Source: Stercorarius parasiticus
Taxonomy: Eukaryota; Chordata; Aves; Charadriiformes; Stercorariidae
Reading direction: 5' to 3'
Length of the DNA stretch: 64,000 nt
NCBI GenBank assembly: GCA_013396915.1
Contig: VWZL01001969.1
Location: 620,001-684,000 of the forward strand
Part shown: positions 51,845 to 64,000 of the stretch, piece after piece
Numbering within the stretch: the stretch's first letter is position 1
Layout: every line of letters begins with the position of its first letter
Translations under genes and position numbers: made by a program
Notes under the pieces: generated by a model
Seen by the model: the letters and a program-made list of their open reading frames with translations, nothing else
What the model was told of the DNA's origin: nothing
Database searches by the model: none

Positions 51845-51909
51845 CCCTCAAAAGGCTAAAATGTCAACTGAAGTGGGGGAAAAGGCCTATCTATTTTTTC
51901 ATTACTGTG
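51845..51909. repeat. Diverged duplicate, copy 2
   Basis: The segment 'ccctcaaaaggctaaaatgt', 'caactgaagtgggggaaaag', 'gcctatctatt', then 'ttttcattactgtgcag' matches the copy at 51,355-51,430 along its length. The direct-repeat spacing is about 490 bp. Confidence 0.6.
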
Positions 51910-53258
51910 CAGAGGAAAAAACATAATTTGAAAAGTGAGTTTTCATCTTGTTTTAATTGGAAAATATCAAGGAATTAGGCCATAATATGGTGGAGGCACA
52001 TTTGCATTTAGTAGTATAAAATAATGTAAGGGGTATTGTATACGAACTGGTACTTTGAGGAAATTGGTAGGAGGAAACTTCAAGGCATCAGGGACAAATG
52101 TTTCTACCAGTGCTGTTTGTAATGTTTGCCTTTAATGCTTTACATGCTTCCCCATCCCTTTTGTGGCACCTGATTGCTGCAGGAGGCGGGGTGTGTGGGG
52201 AAGGTGGACCAATACTGGAGGGTTTCCTCCTTGTGGGCCGGCAGGGAAGACATCAGGAGAGAGCATGGGGATGTGATAGGAGAACACAGATGATACATGC
52301 TGGCCATTGGTGGCACTGTTACTTTGAAGGTTCATGTAATGAAGGAAGGAAGAGCACTCTGTCCCACTCCCACCACAGAACCTTCTAGCTGAGGGGGATT
52401 TTTCTGCATTTGCTCCCTGGCCATGGAACCTAAGTGAAGTTGCAAGGGGGTTTTTGAGGACTGTTTTGTTCTTTTGCAATTTAAATCTAACATGTGTGGT
52501 CTTCCTCCTAGAATTGGGAAATAGAAGCCAATCAGATTTACCAATCCAGATTTTTCTGCTGTGCTGCAAACTGAGTGAGGCTAGTAATGGATATTTTGGA
52601 TTTTTACATTACCTAGGTTGAGAACTAGGTACAAACACAGTCAGTTGCTCTGTCATTAACTGGGGCAACTATTGCAAGGGGAATGCTACCTGTATTAGAG
52701 GCTAACAAGCCATAGCTTCTTAACTTCAGTGACCTCTGGTTTGCAGCCATAAATCACAAGGAGCTCCCGCAGTCAGTGCATTGAATACCATGCAGGTTGC
52801 AAGCCGGCTGAAAGCACTGACTGTGTCTGTTGGAAAAAGCTTTTGTTTAATGACACGGATGCGTTTGGCTGGTATCTTTTCTCTTGGTCAAGCTGATAGA
52901 AGCTTTCTCTGGTTTCTAGTCCTCTGTCTACTTTTGTTTATTGATGAAGATAATGGCATGACAAGATGGGTTTTGCTTCTCGGTGCTTAGCAGTGACTCT
53001 TTTGCAAGCAGAGCTCTGGTTGAGGCTTCACAAGTAGCAGACCTGACAAATTCGAACTTTGTGCTTTCAGCCAAACTCACAAAACTTGTTGCCTCTATAA
53101 AACAAGTATTTGGTGGGTTGTTGTTTGGTTGGATTTGAAGTTTGCAGTTTAGATGGCATATAAGCAAAGGGGAAGAGGGAACGGATGAGATATTTAAATC
53201 ATACTTGAAAAAGAAATCTGAAAAATCTTATATGCACCAAAATCATTCTGTTCTCTAG

Positions 53259-53314
53259 AAAGATGTGCTGCTTGCTTTGTGCTTATATAAAAATGCAGAA
53301 AGGATGTTATGCAA
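53259..53314 (+). other. Candidate 56-nt exon, first of a phase-compatible trio
   Basis: A good 3' splice site (atcattctgttctctag) is followed by 56 nt and a strong 5' splice site, TGCAA|gtaagtg. In phase 0 it encodes KDVLLALCLYKNAERMLC and leaves two bases for the next exon. A second frame is also open. The phase matches the candidate at 56,311. Not recognised. Confidence 0.2.
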
Positions 53315-54371
53315 GTAAGTGTTTCTTTGCTTGACACTCACTACGCAGCCACCTGTTAAAACATAACAGTATGGATGATTCCCAGTAGAGATATGAAAGC
53401 TTTGCTGCTTCTGATGAAGTGTGTTTACTAACCTTCAGAAAGCAGATTCTGTTGCTAGCGAAGTAGAATTTGAAAGCCTGATAAAGTGAATGCATACAAA
53501 CTTTGAAAGTAGTACATAGGTTGGAAGATAGTGCTAGTAACAGAAACAGAGCAGTGAGCTGACTCGTTCTGTAGAAAACTTCATTTACTCTGTACTTCCT
53601 AAACTACAACTGTGCACAAGGGTGGGTTTAAAAACATGTTCTTTCTTGGCTATCTTCAGATTTAGCAGCATCAAAAAAACCCTTTTGACTGTCCTGTGCA
53701 ATATTTAATGTGAGAACACTTGACTGGAAGCCTAAACTCAGTATCAATAAACGTAATTAGTTATTCATTATCAGACTATTGAGGGGAATTTATTCTCAAA
53801 ATAAACATGGAGAAACTAACGGAAATTGCCGGAGCCTATAAAGGATGGTTAGTTCTGTCTCTTCTGTCACCTGTGGTTAGATATGTGGGTGTACGATGTT
53901 TCCGAGTATCTCTGCCTACTTGACTCTGTGTGTAAAATGTGTTGAAGAGAGTGGCTCTTTTGGAACATTTGAAAGCATTACTTACAGTTTTGAAAAACAT
54001 TAAGTTTAAAGGAACTCTGAATTCTCACTGACCACATGGAAGGAGGTAATGTTCATCAATTTATTTTAGTAATAAATGTGACCATAGACCTTGGAGTTCC
54101 TGAGCTGTAAATGCTTAATATGTAATTTATACCAAATATTTTCATATGCTTGTGGATCTGGAATATATTCTTGCAATGTCTTTGGTTTTATTTCCTATTA
54201 TTGTTTCCAGCATCCTCTTACTGCCTGTGCAGCAACCTTAACATAGACCTATAACATCTTACGCAAAGATAATGTCATGTTTTTGTCCCTGATGACTACT
54301 GAGAGCTGTAGAAATGATTATACTTGTGAATGTATATATGTGTAGTGGAACAGGTCTTATTTACACACTAA

Positions 54372-54410
54372 GGGCCAGATCCTTATGGTGTAAATCAGTG
54401 CAAGTGTTTG
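54372..54410 (+). repeat. Relic of an ancient sauropsid palindromic (MITE-like) repeat
   Basis: The text 'gggccagatccttatggtgt' followed by 'aaatcagtgcaagtg' closely matches the end of a very old, largely palindromic repeat common in turtle, crocodile and bird genomes (remembered as gggccagatcctcagctggt, then gtaaatcagcgtag). Only this end is clear; the other arm is not seen. The family name is not assigned. Confidence 0.45.
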
Positions 54411-56310
54411 GAAGATAAATTGCATAGAGATCTCACCCTATGAGAATTTCATTTTTGTGTGTAGGTGGTGTATTTATAAGACTAACAGTAATATTGAGGA
54501 ATATAGTAGTCCTGAAGGAGTTTCCTCTTATCTTGGATAATTTATTTAAGGAGGGTCTTGAAATAGGAAGTTCTAATCACTGTTTGTGGCTTTCTCATAA
54601 ATGAAAAACTCTATCTATTCCTGTCTCGAGGTGGAAGCTTTATCAGCTTAAGTATATCAGGAAACACCAACAGCTTTTGACAAGGGAACTATTTCCTCTA
54701 GTAATAGTTTGCCCTATTTGCGTATGGAAACTTATTAGTTATGCATTACCAGCTGCACTTGTAATCTCCTTTGTGTCTGTTGGCATATCACTCATAATGT
54801 TGATTTAGTATTATTTAATGTTCTTTGATCTGTTCCCTTGGTCTTGTGTGACCCAGTGTATTCAGCCAGTCAGTTAGTTTAGCCCTCGTCTATCAGGCTG
54901 CTCTTTCTAGTTCCTTTTCATTTGCTTGACATGCATTTTGTTTACTCTCTCTTGGACCTGCATTGAAAAGTTTTGATACCTCATCTCACTTGGGGCATTT
55001 TTTTTTTCTTCTCCCTGTTTCACCTTTCACTTTCTTGACCAGCTTAATACTTAGTCTTTCTTATACTGATTTCCCCCCACCCCCCTTAGATTTTTAAGTC
55101 TTACTAACTATTGCTTTCTCTACATCTTTATTCTCATGTCTGCATCAATGAAATGCTGATGTGATTTGCAAATTCTTGTTCATAATTGAAAGAAAGAACT
55201 GAGCTTTGTTTTCCTATTGATGATATTATTTGTCTGTAATCTGTTACACTTAAAATTTGTGAATACAGAATTTCTGCCTCTCTGAATTTTCTAGTCTGTT
55301 TTCCCAATGAAACAAGGGCCTTTCAGTAGTCCATTTTTGTCCCTCATAACTTCCAACTCCCATTGGAATTTCAGTCAAACTGCTGGCGAAATTTCTGCAA
55401 TCTTTCTGTAAATTAGTAGCTGGCTCAGAAGGCCCCTGCTAGCACAGTAAGGAAAGACATGGAATCAGAAGAGATGGTGAAAAAATAAAATGCAGAAGAC
55501 TGAATTGCTACTCGTCTTTGAAGTATTTGCATTTTGTTACAATGGTTAGATGGCTGTAAAATAGATCATACGTGGTCTGGGCAGGAATTCAAGAAACCCT
55601 TTTTCATATAGTTACAGCTCATTCAAACATAAACTCCACTCTGCTTTCAAGTGTGTTGTGTCTTAGTAAATCTGCAATAGTGTGCCAGTCTATAACCAAA
55701 ATGCATGTAAAGGAAGGGATGGCGGGTTTTGTATACCTTTTTGGCCATTAACCTTACAAATTGTGTTACGTTACTTGAGAGGATAACTGCAGGTAATTGA
55801 TTTATGAGTTTATTTCCTTGGCAATTTCTGTGATGAGTATCTATGGTACGAATGAGTTTGGTAGTTCAGAGTGCTTTGGCATGTTTTCAAACATAGGTTT
55901 GAATGAGAGATGCTTTTTTAAGTGAATTGATAACCCTGCTAATAACACCTTGGTTTATATAGTGCAATGCTCTTGGAGATCACAAACTGAATTCCTCTCT
56001 AATGAAAACATTCCAGGAATGCAAGTAATGTCCTTGAACTGTTGATACTTAGTCATTAAGACCGGAGTAGATACAATCCCCAGCACTGTCCTCCCAGTAC
56101 TGCTGCCCACACCCCTGAGCTGAAATGCCTATGGTGTGAATGTCAGGTGCTCAAAACCTATCGTTTTGTTTTGCAGATATGCCAGATATGCTCCTGTTCT
56201 GCTGTGGTACTTGCTAAAGTAAATAGAGATTTTATGTTTATTAAAGACGGACCTTAGGCTTCATTTCCTGGTTTATTTAAGGATAACTTTCTGGTGTAAA
56301 TTCTAACTAG

Positions 56311-56360
56311 TTCCTTTGAGAAGGAAAAGGAAATTCATGGCCGCTCAAGCGTTCGATATG
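56311..56360 (+). other. Candidate 50-nt exon, second of the trio
   Basis: A moderate 3' splice site (ctggtgtaaattctaactag) precedes 50 nt ending CGATATG|gtaaat. After completing a split codon with its first base, the frame reads SFEKEKEIHGRSSVRY and leaves one base. A second open frame reads PLRRKRKFMAAQAFDM. Three CpG dinucleotides in about 25 bp stand out against CpG-poor flanks, as in a constrained coding segment. Not recognised. Confidence 0.2.
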
Positions 56361-58084
56361 GTAAATAATTAAATTTGCCAAAATATTGATGTTTACATTT
56401 ACTTTGGAACTGCACTGCAGGAGGAATAAAGGTTTGCTTTCAGCACTGGAAATGAAGCTACTTTTGCTACCAGATCTTGAATGTGAGTATTGACAATAGG
56501 CTCAACAAAACATGCTTTGGGAAGGAGGCCTTTCCAGTCATTTGGATGATTTATTAAAAGCATCGAGACATTAAAGAAAGTTCATTACCCAAACCATTAC
56601 TGCACTGTGGACCAGAACCAGGAGATGAAATAGCTTTCTCAAGTAATAGTAGCTTATAGCTATCTAGAGAACCTGAAACTTGGCAGTGAGGAGGCTGCAA
56701 AGAGGAACATTGTTGTTAATGATGGGGTATAAGCAATGAAGAGAGCTTATGGGGATTCTGCATCCATCCTTTAGAACTATGTTGTGCAGAACATCAGCTC
56801 AGAAACCTTTGTTGTTTGCTAGGACTTTTTCGTATTATTTCCTGAATTGTGGGGGGTTTTGTGTGTCCTCCCACCTCTGCTCCCTGCCTAGCAGTCTAGA
56901 GAGAAGCTACAAAGTGATATTACTTTCCTTATGCTGCCTATGCAGGCTGTTTCCTACATTTCATTTTTTTCTTTTTTTTTTTTTTCTTTCCCATTTAGCT
57001 TTGTAAGGGCTACAGCTGATCCTCAGAGTTTGCCAGTACAAGTTGTTCTACAGCTGTCTAGGGATGGCGAAAGAGGGGAGGCTGTTTTCCACCTACTCAA
57101 AGTAGTTCATACATTGTGCCCTACGATATACTAAGTACAGCTCATACATTTGCAAAGGAAGCTTGTATAGTTTACTAGATCTTGCAGATAACTGGAAAGC
57201 TGATGGCCTTCCAGTGGCACAGTGTTTATAATATACTAGGTGACAGGTTAGAATGTGGTCATGCTTGGCCTGGTACTGGCTATCCTTTGCAAACACTGCC
57301 GTGGTCATGGCGAAGTTGTTCGTTTCTTTGCCGTAGTTTACGCTGACCCAGTAACACTATAGTCACTCATCAGTTTGGATGGGATAGATTGTCTTTTTTA
57401 ATATAATGCAAAGCTGATCTCTGTGTGGCAAATTGTTGCTACTTAGAAAGAGAAATAAGAAACATCAACAACTTTAATTTCAATGAAAGTGCTCTTCTAA
57501 TCTTTGGTGGTGTCAGCTGTTGATAAATACCAATGTTGATCAACGGGATATATACAGGTGATGCAGGAAACAGGTTAAAATATTTTGCTGACCTACTAAC
57601 TTTCAAATTAGCTATGAAGCAAATTGCAATTTCATCCTTTTCAATAATAAAAAGAAGGATTTACATGCAGAAACTAGAGCAATGGAATAATCAGCAGCAC
57701 CGATGCTTCCAAACAGGTGACTGTGGTGAAATTTTAATTCCATTAAATTTCGTGCTTTGGAGATACAGCTTGTATTTTCAGCCATTTGTCTAGCCACATA
57801 AGCTGGAATGTGTTCAAAATGCTTGCCAAGAACAAATCCGTTGGAAGAAATGTTATACTTTGACCCAGGTTCAAGATGTTCTAAAGCAACAAGAAATAAA
57901 TATTTCTGAAGAGTTACTTAATGTTCAGCTTAGATAGTTGTGGTTTTTTTCCCTCCCTATGATCTGTATTAATGATCTATATTAATAACATACAATGTAC
58001 TAATTTCCTATGTATTTCTTTCTGCTTTTCCTCTATTTTAACTTGACTCTTCTATCTTTTTCTACTGGCATTTGTCCTTTACAG

Positions 58085-58197
58085 AAAGTTTGGATGTAGA
58101 ATCCTGTAGTGACAATTTATTTAAACCCAATTTAACAAGAATTTCTTTTTGTTTTGATTACCCACCATGCCCAGAAAATGTTAAGAAATCCAAGAAA
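58085..58197 (+). other. Candidate 113-nt exon, third of the trio
   Basis: An excellent 3' splice site (ctactggcatttgtcctttacag, preceded by further pyrimidines) begins a segment in which only one frame is open. After a split codon it starts SLDVESCSDNLFKPNLTR and ends DYPPCPENVKKSKK. The proposed 5' splice site, AAGAAA|gttatt, is weak, and the frame stays open to 58,258, so the exon end is uncertain. The required phase (two bases completing the preceding codon) matches the end of the 56,311-56,360 candidate. The single open frame and hydrophilic composition make this the most coding-like of the candidates. Not recognised. Confidence 0.27.
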
Positions 58198-61100
58198 GTT
58201 ATTTTTCTTTCACAGATCTACTTACTTTTTTGTCTTCTATTTTTGAAACTTTTTCAGTAAGATGTAGTGAGTATTTTGAGCATGAACATATTTGGATCTT
58301 TCCTTAAATCTTGTACTTTCTTTTCGGCTGTCTGTCTGGGGTCCAGCACAATTGCCAAAGACTGCATTTTGTGTGTTGACCGTCAAGTTGACAAGGGATG
58401 ATAGTTGGGCATCCACATCGATGAGAGCTTTCTTGCTAAATACAAAGAACTTTTTGACTTTCCTCTGTGAGTTGGACAGAGCTGCCGTTGAGAGTTACTT
58501 GTTTTTTCTCTTGGACAGACTGGAATATGTGATGTAACAGGCTGATTTGTGGTTGATAGCAATGGGTGAGACTGGAGCCTGGAGTATCTGCTTGATGCAA
58601 GAAATGAGCTAATGGATCCAGTTTCTATATAATAAACTTATTTCTTCTTGGAGTGCTAAGTAATTTGGTTACTTTGATTATAAGCTGAAGCTAATTTTAT
58701 TATTGATTAAAAATAAAGTTTTCTGAATAAGTTAATAGTGATGCTTGTAACTCTTGCTACCACAGTTACACTGTGTCCTAAAGAGATGGGAAAGAATTAC
58801 CAGAAACCAAGTTGCCCACACGGGGTTGCTGTGTAAGAACCACGAACATTTTGCTCATAACTTTGGAGAACTTCCAGGTGATCTGAAAAGTATGAGACCA
58901 TGCTTCTCGGCAGGTGCCATATTTATGCCTTTCAGAGGACAAATGCCAAATGTAAAATTGAGAATGACATAAGAGGATGCCTTTGACTGAGGGTAGTTGC
59001 GAGGAGGGGAAGAGAGAAAGGTATGTACTTGTATCCACACTAGAAATATGATAAAACCTATTGGCCACGAGTTCTATTTTTAAAATTAATTCAAATTCGT
59101 GAAGTAACTTAAAGGTTTGTTTGTTCAGTTACAGGGGGGTTTTGAAAGCATGACTTGTGCTTACTTCTTTCACTAGTTTTAGGGATGTCGTGGATGATGC
59201 CTGCGGCGCTCAGTCTCTCTAAGTTACTTTCTTGCAATATAAAAAAAACCAACCAAACAAAATCCAACGGTTTCCTAATCTCTTGATCAGCATGCTGACA
59301 TCCCAAAATGTTCTTTTTCAGTGAGAAAATGCTATTTTGGGCATCTTTTTTTAATGTAGCAACAAGACATAGGTTATTAATATACCCTGTGCTTTGCCTG
59401 TAAATGGCTGTAAAAATGTAAATTTCTTTTTTTTGTTCAAGACCAGGAATATTTCTGGTTTTGTGAAGTTCAGGGTAGTCCTATTCCTAATCCTACAATT
59501 CATTCAGTTTTTTGATCTCTAAGCACTTTATTAAAAAAGGTCAGGTTAGTTTGTGATTATGGCTTTAATGCATTGCCTGGAGTGTTTTTAATCAATAAAC
59601 AGTATTTGAACCATAAAGATTTTTTTTTATGGATTTTCCTATTCCTTTTTTTCCAAAGGAAAATCCCGTTTTCCATTGTTTTCTGTGTAAACCTTCCTCC
59701 CTTTTTCACTCTTTCGTCCCTAAAGTATCAGGGTAAGCAAACAGCATGAAAGGAAGAACATCTGATGATTTAATTTCTGTAGGACGAAACTACAGAAAAT
59801 GATGTGCTAGGTAGAAAACTGGAAACATTTCTGAGTGTTCTGTGAAACCACAGACCCACATGGGGAAATTATGGTGGAGCTGCCACCCAAACTGTTTCTA
59901 AGTGGAGAAATTTATTTTTGAAAGTGAAGGCAAGCCGCTTGCTCAAGATGAAAATTTACTTGTTTTTATGGCATCTTATCAAAGGCTGCTTTTCTCTCCT
60001 TCAACTTTCATCCCACCACCTCCTGCCAATTTCTACTACATGCACACAAAAACAGATATGCCCCCCCTCAACCTAAAAAAAACCCAAACTCGGAGTATTT
60101 ATACTCTTACTCTTCCTCAGTCCATCTGTCCTGTTTCTACTGTTGTGACCCGGTGTTGTTCTGTTTTTCTCACTTCATGGGATTGCATCGAAAATTGGCA
60201 CTTCAGGCACGGTACGTGGTGCCATTTCAGCTGTGGATGGGTGGAGAGAGAGAAAAGACATAGTGACATCTGTCAGCTAGAAGAAAAGAATGGGTTGGCA
60301 GAAGCATTGCTCAAAATAAAGTTGAGCAGCAGAAGGGAGAGCAAAACTAAGACTCCAGAATTCAGCTAAGGAAACTGTTTTATACATTTATTTTATATAC
60401 TAAAGAAATTATAAAATGTGCCGTTAGCAAAAGTGTGCGTAACCAGATGAGTCTGGTATATATAGTTGCATGATTTTTCAGCTGCCTCATCTTCCTGAGG
60501 TGCTGGGAGTGGAGACTACCTGGGAGGTGTGTAGGGAACGTGCAGACATTCAACCAGCTGGAAGCCTCACCTAGACCTTGGACTTGCAGATGTGGGTTAA
60601 TATTATCAGCTTTGCTAGCATGTTTCTACTTCTTCCAGAACATGCTATCTTGGATCTTCTCTTCTGTAGGGCTGATCACAACTGAATGATGAAAGTTTAT
60701 TTTAAGATTAACAAAAATGTTTTGAGCTGCCTTAAAATTTATGACTTGAACTATTGAAATAAATGAATTGTTTACTGATTAGTTGCTGAAATTGGTGGAG
60801 TCTTCCAGACTTAGTTATAACTAACTCTGATCTGATCATATTTTCCCTCTCTTTGGAGTAAGAACCACTGCTTCTGAACCCTCAGGGTAACAACTGAGGG
60901 CCTGAGTTTTGTTTAGATGAGGGAATGGTTTTATGTTGATAGAACGTATTTCCTAAGTTTATTGGTTATTTAATTGACATGTCAGTACTGGAGACAAAAT
61001 ATATGTAGTATGAAGATACTTGATATGGTATGAGCACACACCATGTTGAAGTGAAAGTATTCTTATCAGAAATCAGGCTTCTTTTTCCTTCTCTTATCTA

Positions 61101-64000
61101 GTTTATCCTTTCTTATCTTCTCCCAACACAGCATATGACTGGTTTTTGATTTCACTTGACTGTATTAATTAGTAAGCTGTAGCTTATCCCACTGTTAATG
61201 CCGTATTTTGAAAGAAGGAAAGGTAGATTCAGCCTCTAAAAGGACTAAAGCAAGCCAGCATCTTACAAATAAATAAAAGGGGGCCAGGGTGTCTTCAGCA
61301 CGAATTGCACTATTTCAGAACACAGATCGGCCAACTGAGGTGGGACATCTGCTGAGGTATTCCCGCAGGAATAAAGAACTGCAGTACCAGGAAATCCATT
61401 AATTTGCATTCAGTTGGTGTGTAGTGCACATCTGTTTAGGCAGTGCAGCTGCAGCAGGAGACAGTGGTTAACATCAGCCTGGAATTCTAGTTTATGTATA
61501 CGTTGAAGCATGTCTGGTTTAAACTATTAAAGCCTAGCAGTCCCAGTTGGACTCATTAATCCTAGAAAGGAGGTTTTAGGGGATTGCCTATCCCTTTTAA
61601 GATGCATTACATCAGTTTCTGCATGAAGCATGACTCCTGGCATCCCTTAGCAGAGAAGTGCTGGGATATAGCAGGTGTTTTCACTCACCGCTGTGTTTTC
61701 TGGCTGTAGCTCTGGTGTGTTGGCAGCCCACTGGATTGACACTTGAATTATCACTCGCTTTTAGGTTAACACACCCTTCATAAGAATAGAGGAAATTCAC
61801 ATCTTGATGTTTGTCCTCTGTTGATCTGTAACAAGTTGTTCTACAGAATCAGAGAGTCGGAAGCAGAAGTGCAGTGTGTCCTCTTCAGAAAACAATCTGG
61901 AAAAAAGGATCCTGATGTCTGGTTTTTTAAGGGCACCTCTTTGAGCTGGTTGGGATACAATAACAAATTGTGTGGGGCCAGGCATGGTGGCATGATGCTG
62001 CACCTGAGTACAGGTTGTTTGTGTATGGATAGAAGTAAGAAGAGAATGAGAGATTGCTGTGACTGAAGGTTTAGAAGGCTGATGAAACAAGTTTTAAACC
62101 AGCTTTAAACTTTATAACAAAACTTCACTAGACTGATGTCATTAACAACGCACATTGCTAATGGCGAGTTCTTATTCACTCCTGGTTGTTACTGCTGCAT
62201 ATTCAATACAATTAGTCTGTAACAATCTCATTATACATTAATTGTGAACACACAGTACCAGAGAGCTGGTGCCATGTATTTAGCACTGCTATTGCTGCTA
62301 TTGAAAGAAAAGCAGTTTTTTTTTCCCAAATCTCAAGGTTGCACTTCATCAGTGACTAATAATTGACCATCACTGAGTTGCTTACAGTTCTGGGGCCTCT
62401 GCTTTCAACCTGTGCCTGTATTTTCAAGGCCTGTGTTCTTACATCTAACCTGTATGCTGTAATAAGAGGCACCTGGTACCCACCTCTAGCTCACATAACA
62501 AATTCTCCTAATAATTTCACAAGCATAAGAGGACAGGATTTGGGCCTTGCGCATTTGGCATAGGAACCCAGCTGGTATGAGGCCTGTTCCTAGCAGTGGC
62601 CGTACTATTTTTGCTGAGCCACTTGGTACAAAAATGTATATACATTGTTTACTAGTCATGCTGTATAGGTTTGCTTATGTTTGAGTTCCTAACAAGCTAA
62701 TAATTAAATATTGTTCAATCTATTGCTGCTTCTGTGGGTGCAACAGCTTCTGCTTTGGCTACAGACAGGTAAGATTTTATAACTGTGGGGCTAGGGATGA
62801 ACAGTGCATTCAGCTGATGAACAGTCGAATCCTGACTGTCCTGAGGATAGTGCAGATCCAGGTTTACCCTGCGTAAGTACCATGTCTTATATAGGTACAG
62901 ATTGGACACACAGCATCAAGCTTTGTATATGTACATACTTATAAAGAGACTTGGCTTAATCTCTTATAGATGATTAATTCTCCTTTTTAAAAAGAAGGGA
63001 AGAGGAATACATGGATGTGTGTCACCAAAATCTTTTCACATGAAGATTAACTGTTTGTACTCTATTTTAAGCATTTATTTTTTTTTTAAAAAAAAGACTT
63101 AAAATGCTGAGAAATATGTGGTTTGCATCCCAAGTGTACGGATCACTTTAGCATTGAGATACTCTCCTGAAACGATTCTAAATAGTGTGAGGGTTTTTTT
63201 TGTTGTGATGACATAGGCATGGTAATGTTATCCACTGTAACTAATGAACTAACCAGCTGTTGAGCAGGATTTTATTAAATATAGAACAGAAAAAATGTGT
63301 TTTTAATGAAGCTGTTTGAAATACTAAAAGTACTAAGACTATTAAAATTCTTATGCTTGTGTAAATGGGTGTAAGGTTAGTCCTTTTCCAAAGAAATACG
63401 CTAATCGTTGTTAAGGGCAGAGGCAGTTCTGTTTTGAACTGTATTTATCACAAAGGGTGTAACTGGTCTGTGTAAAACAGAAAAAAACAAAACAAAACAG
63501 TGGTGCATTGGTTCACTTGCCATGAGACTTTGGCTGGTTAGAGTTGAATTTGAAGAACATAACAAAGCTGCGCTTTATTAAAGGTTTTCTTGCCTTGTAT
63601 ATCTTTTCACTTTCACACTTGGCGTTTAGTTATGGTACATTAGCTACTCTCAGTAAATCAGGAGGAATTATCTTCCTAACAGTTTCAGAAAAAACTTCAT
63701 AACTATGACATACCCAGTTTCCAGAGGGGTGCTGGAATTACTTCAAGAATTGTCTTAGAGTGAGACCACCTCTTTCCAAAGCTTAAAAAAACCCAACAAA
63801 CCAAAAGGCTGTCATTCTTTAGAGGCACGTACAAATACGTGTTTCCATCTCCTCTTTAGATATGACTCCCATTGGGCATTTTGCAGACTAGAACTAAGAA
63901 AAAGGCCTTCATAGTTAACAGAATCAGCTCCTTTGAGAACATTTATAAGGCAAGGGGGAGAGTAAAGGAAATAAGCTACCACCTTAAGTTTGGGAATGGC

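Larger units (their letters stand above)
51910..64000. other. AT-rich stretch with scattered candidate exons, presumably intronic
   Basis: No gene is recognised. Candidate exons at 53,259, 56,311 and 58,085 and an old repeat relic at 54,372 are listed separately. Longer open frames (52,132-52,569 minus, 145 codons; 59,902-60,369 plus, 155 codons) have no recognisable domain and are within what chance gives in 64 kb. Splice-donor look-alikes on plus continue to the end (for example ACAGACAG|gtaaga near 62,768). Confidence 0.45.

Noticed and set aside
52132..52569. 145-codon minus-strand open frame
   Set aside because: Overlaps open frames in other frames and on the other strand, lies in a locally GC-richer patch, and shows no domain or splice context.
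59902..60369. 155-codon plus-strand open frame, the longest without Ns
   Set aside because: No recognisable domain and uneven low-complexity composition. A frame of this length is expected about once or twice by chance in 64 kb on both strands.
1..64000. tRNA, rRNA, snRNA, CRISPR or telomeric repeats
   Set aside because: I looked for the tRNA B-box, conserved rRNA text, regularly spaced direct repeats and TTAGGG arrays. None was seen, though short RNA genes such as miRNA hairpins could be missed by eye.

Overview
This window is vertebrate nuclear DNA and almost certainly from a bird. The evidence is three 3'-terminal CR1 LINE fragments of the avian type. They carry the fingerprint of the CR1 tail: a reverse-transcriptase C-terminus ending LELDDL, then a short ATTCTGTG-like terminal repeat. 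There is also one solitary avian-type endogenous retrovirus LTR, several very old sauropsid repeat relics, low repeat density, and one CpG island in an otherwise AT-rich background. There is no bacterial or viral gene organisation. Nearly all open reading frames are short and explained by chance.

Layout: positions 1-18,360 are AT-rich, presumably intronic, with a solo LTR at about 3.17-3.72 kb, an ancient repeat relic near 6.5 kb, a decayed antisense CR1 reverse-transcriptase segment at about 13.4-15.05 kb and a small tandem repeat at 17.34 kb. Positions of about 18.4-19.6 kb are a strong CpG island interrupted by an assembly gap of 413 N (19,019-19,431). This is the only obvious promoter. 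Positions 19.6-64 kb are again AT-rich and presumably intronic. They contain an unidentified coding-like ORF at 21.0-21.3 kb, CR1 fragments at 23.7, 45.1 and 46.8 kb, an AT-rich palindrome cluster at 40.9 kb, a pair of diverged 70-bp duplicates at 51.4 and 51.85 kb, and a number of weak candidate exons.

Main inference: base composition changes strand across the CpG island. Sampled lines to the right tend to have T>A and G>C on the + strand, and lines to the left tend to have A>=T and C>G. This is the signature of transcription-associated strand asymmetry. It suggests a divergent promoter with one gene transcribed leftwards (minus strand) and another rightwards (plus strand), both with long introns reaching past the window. 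I could not identify either gene: the first exon(s) probably lie in or beside the N gap, and no exon here matched a protein I recognise. Three candidate + strand exons at 53.3, 56.3 and 58.1 kb have compatible phases and are the best lead for coding sequence. They remain weak, because short splice-flanked open frames are common by chance.

I saw no tRNA, rRNA or CRISPR array, and no exotic system. The interesting points are the bidirectional promoter hypothesis, the unexplained ORF, the candidate exon chain, and several unnamed repeats and palindromes.
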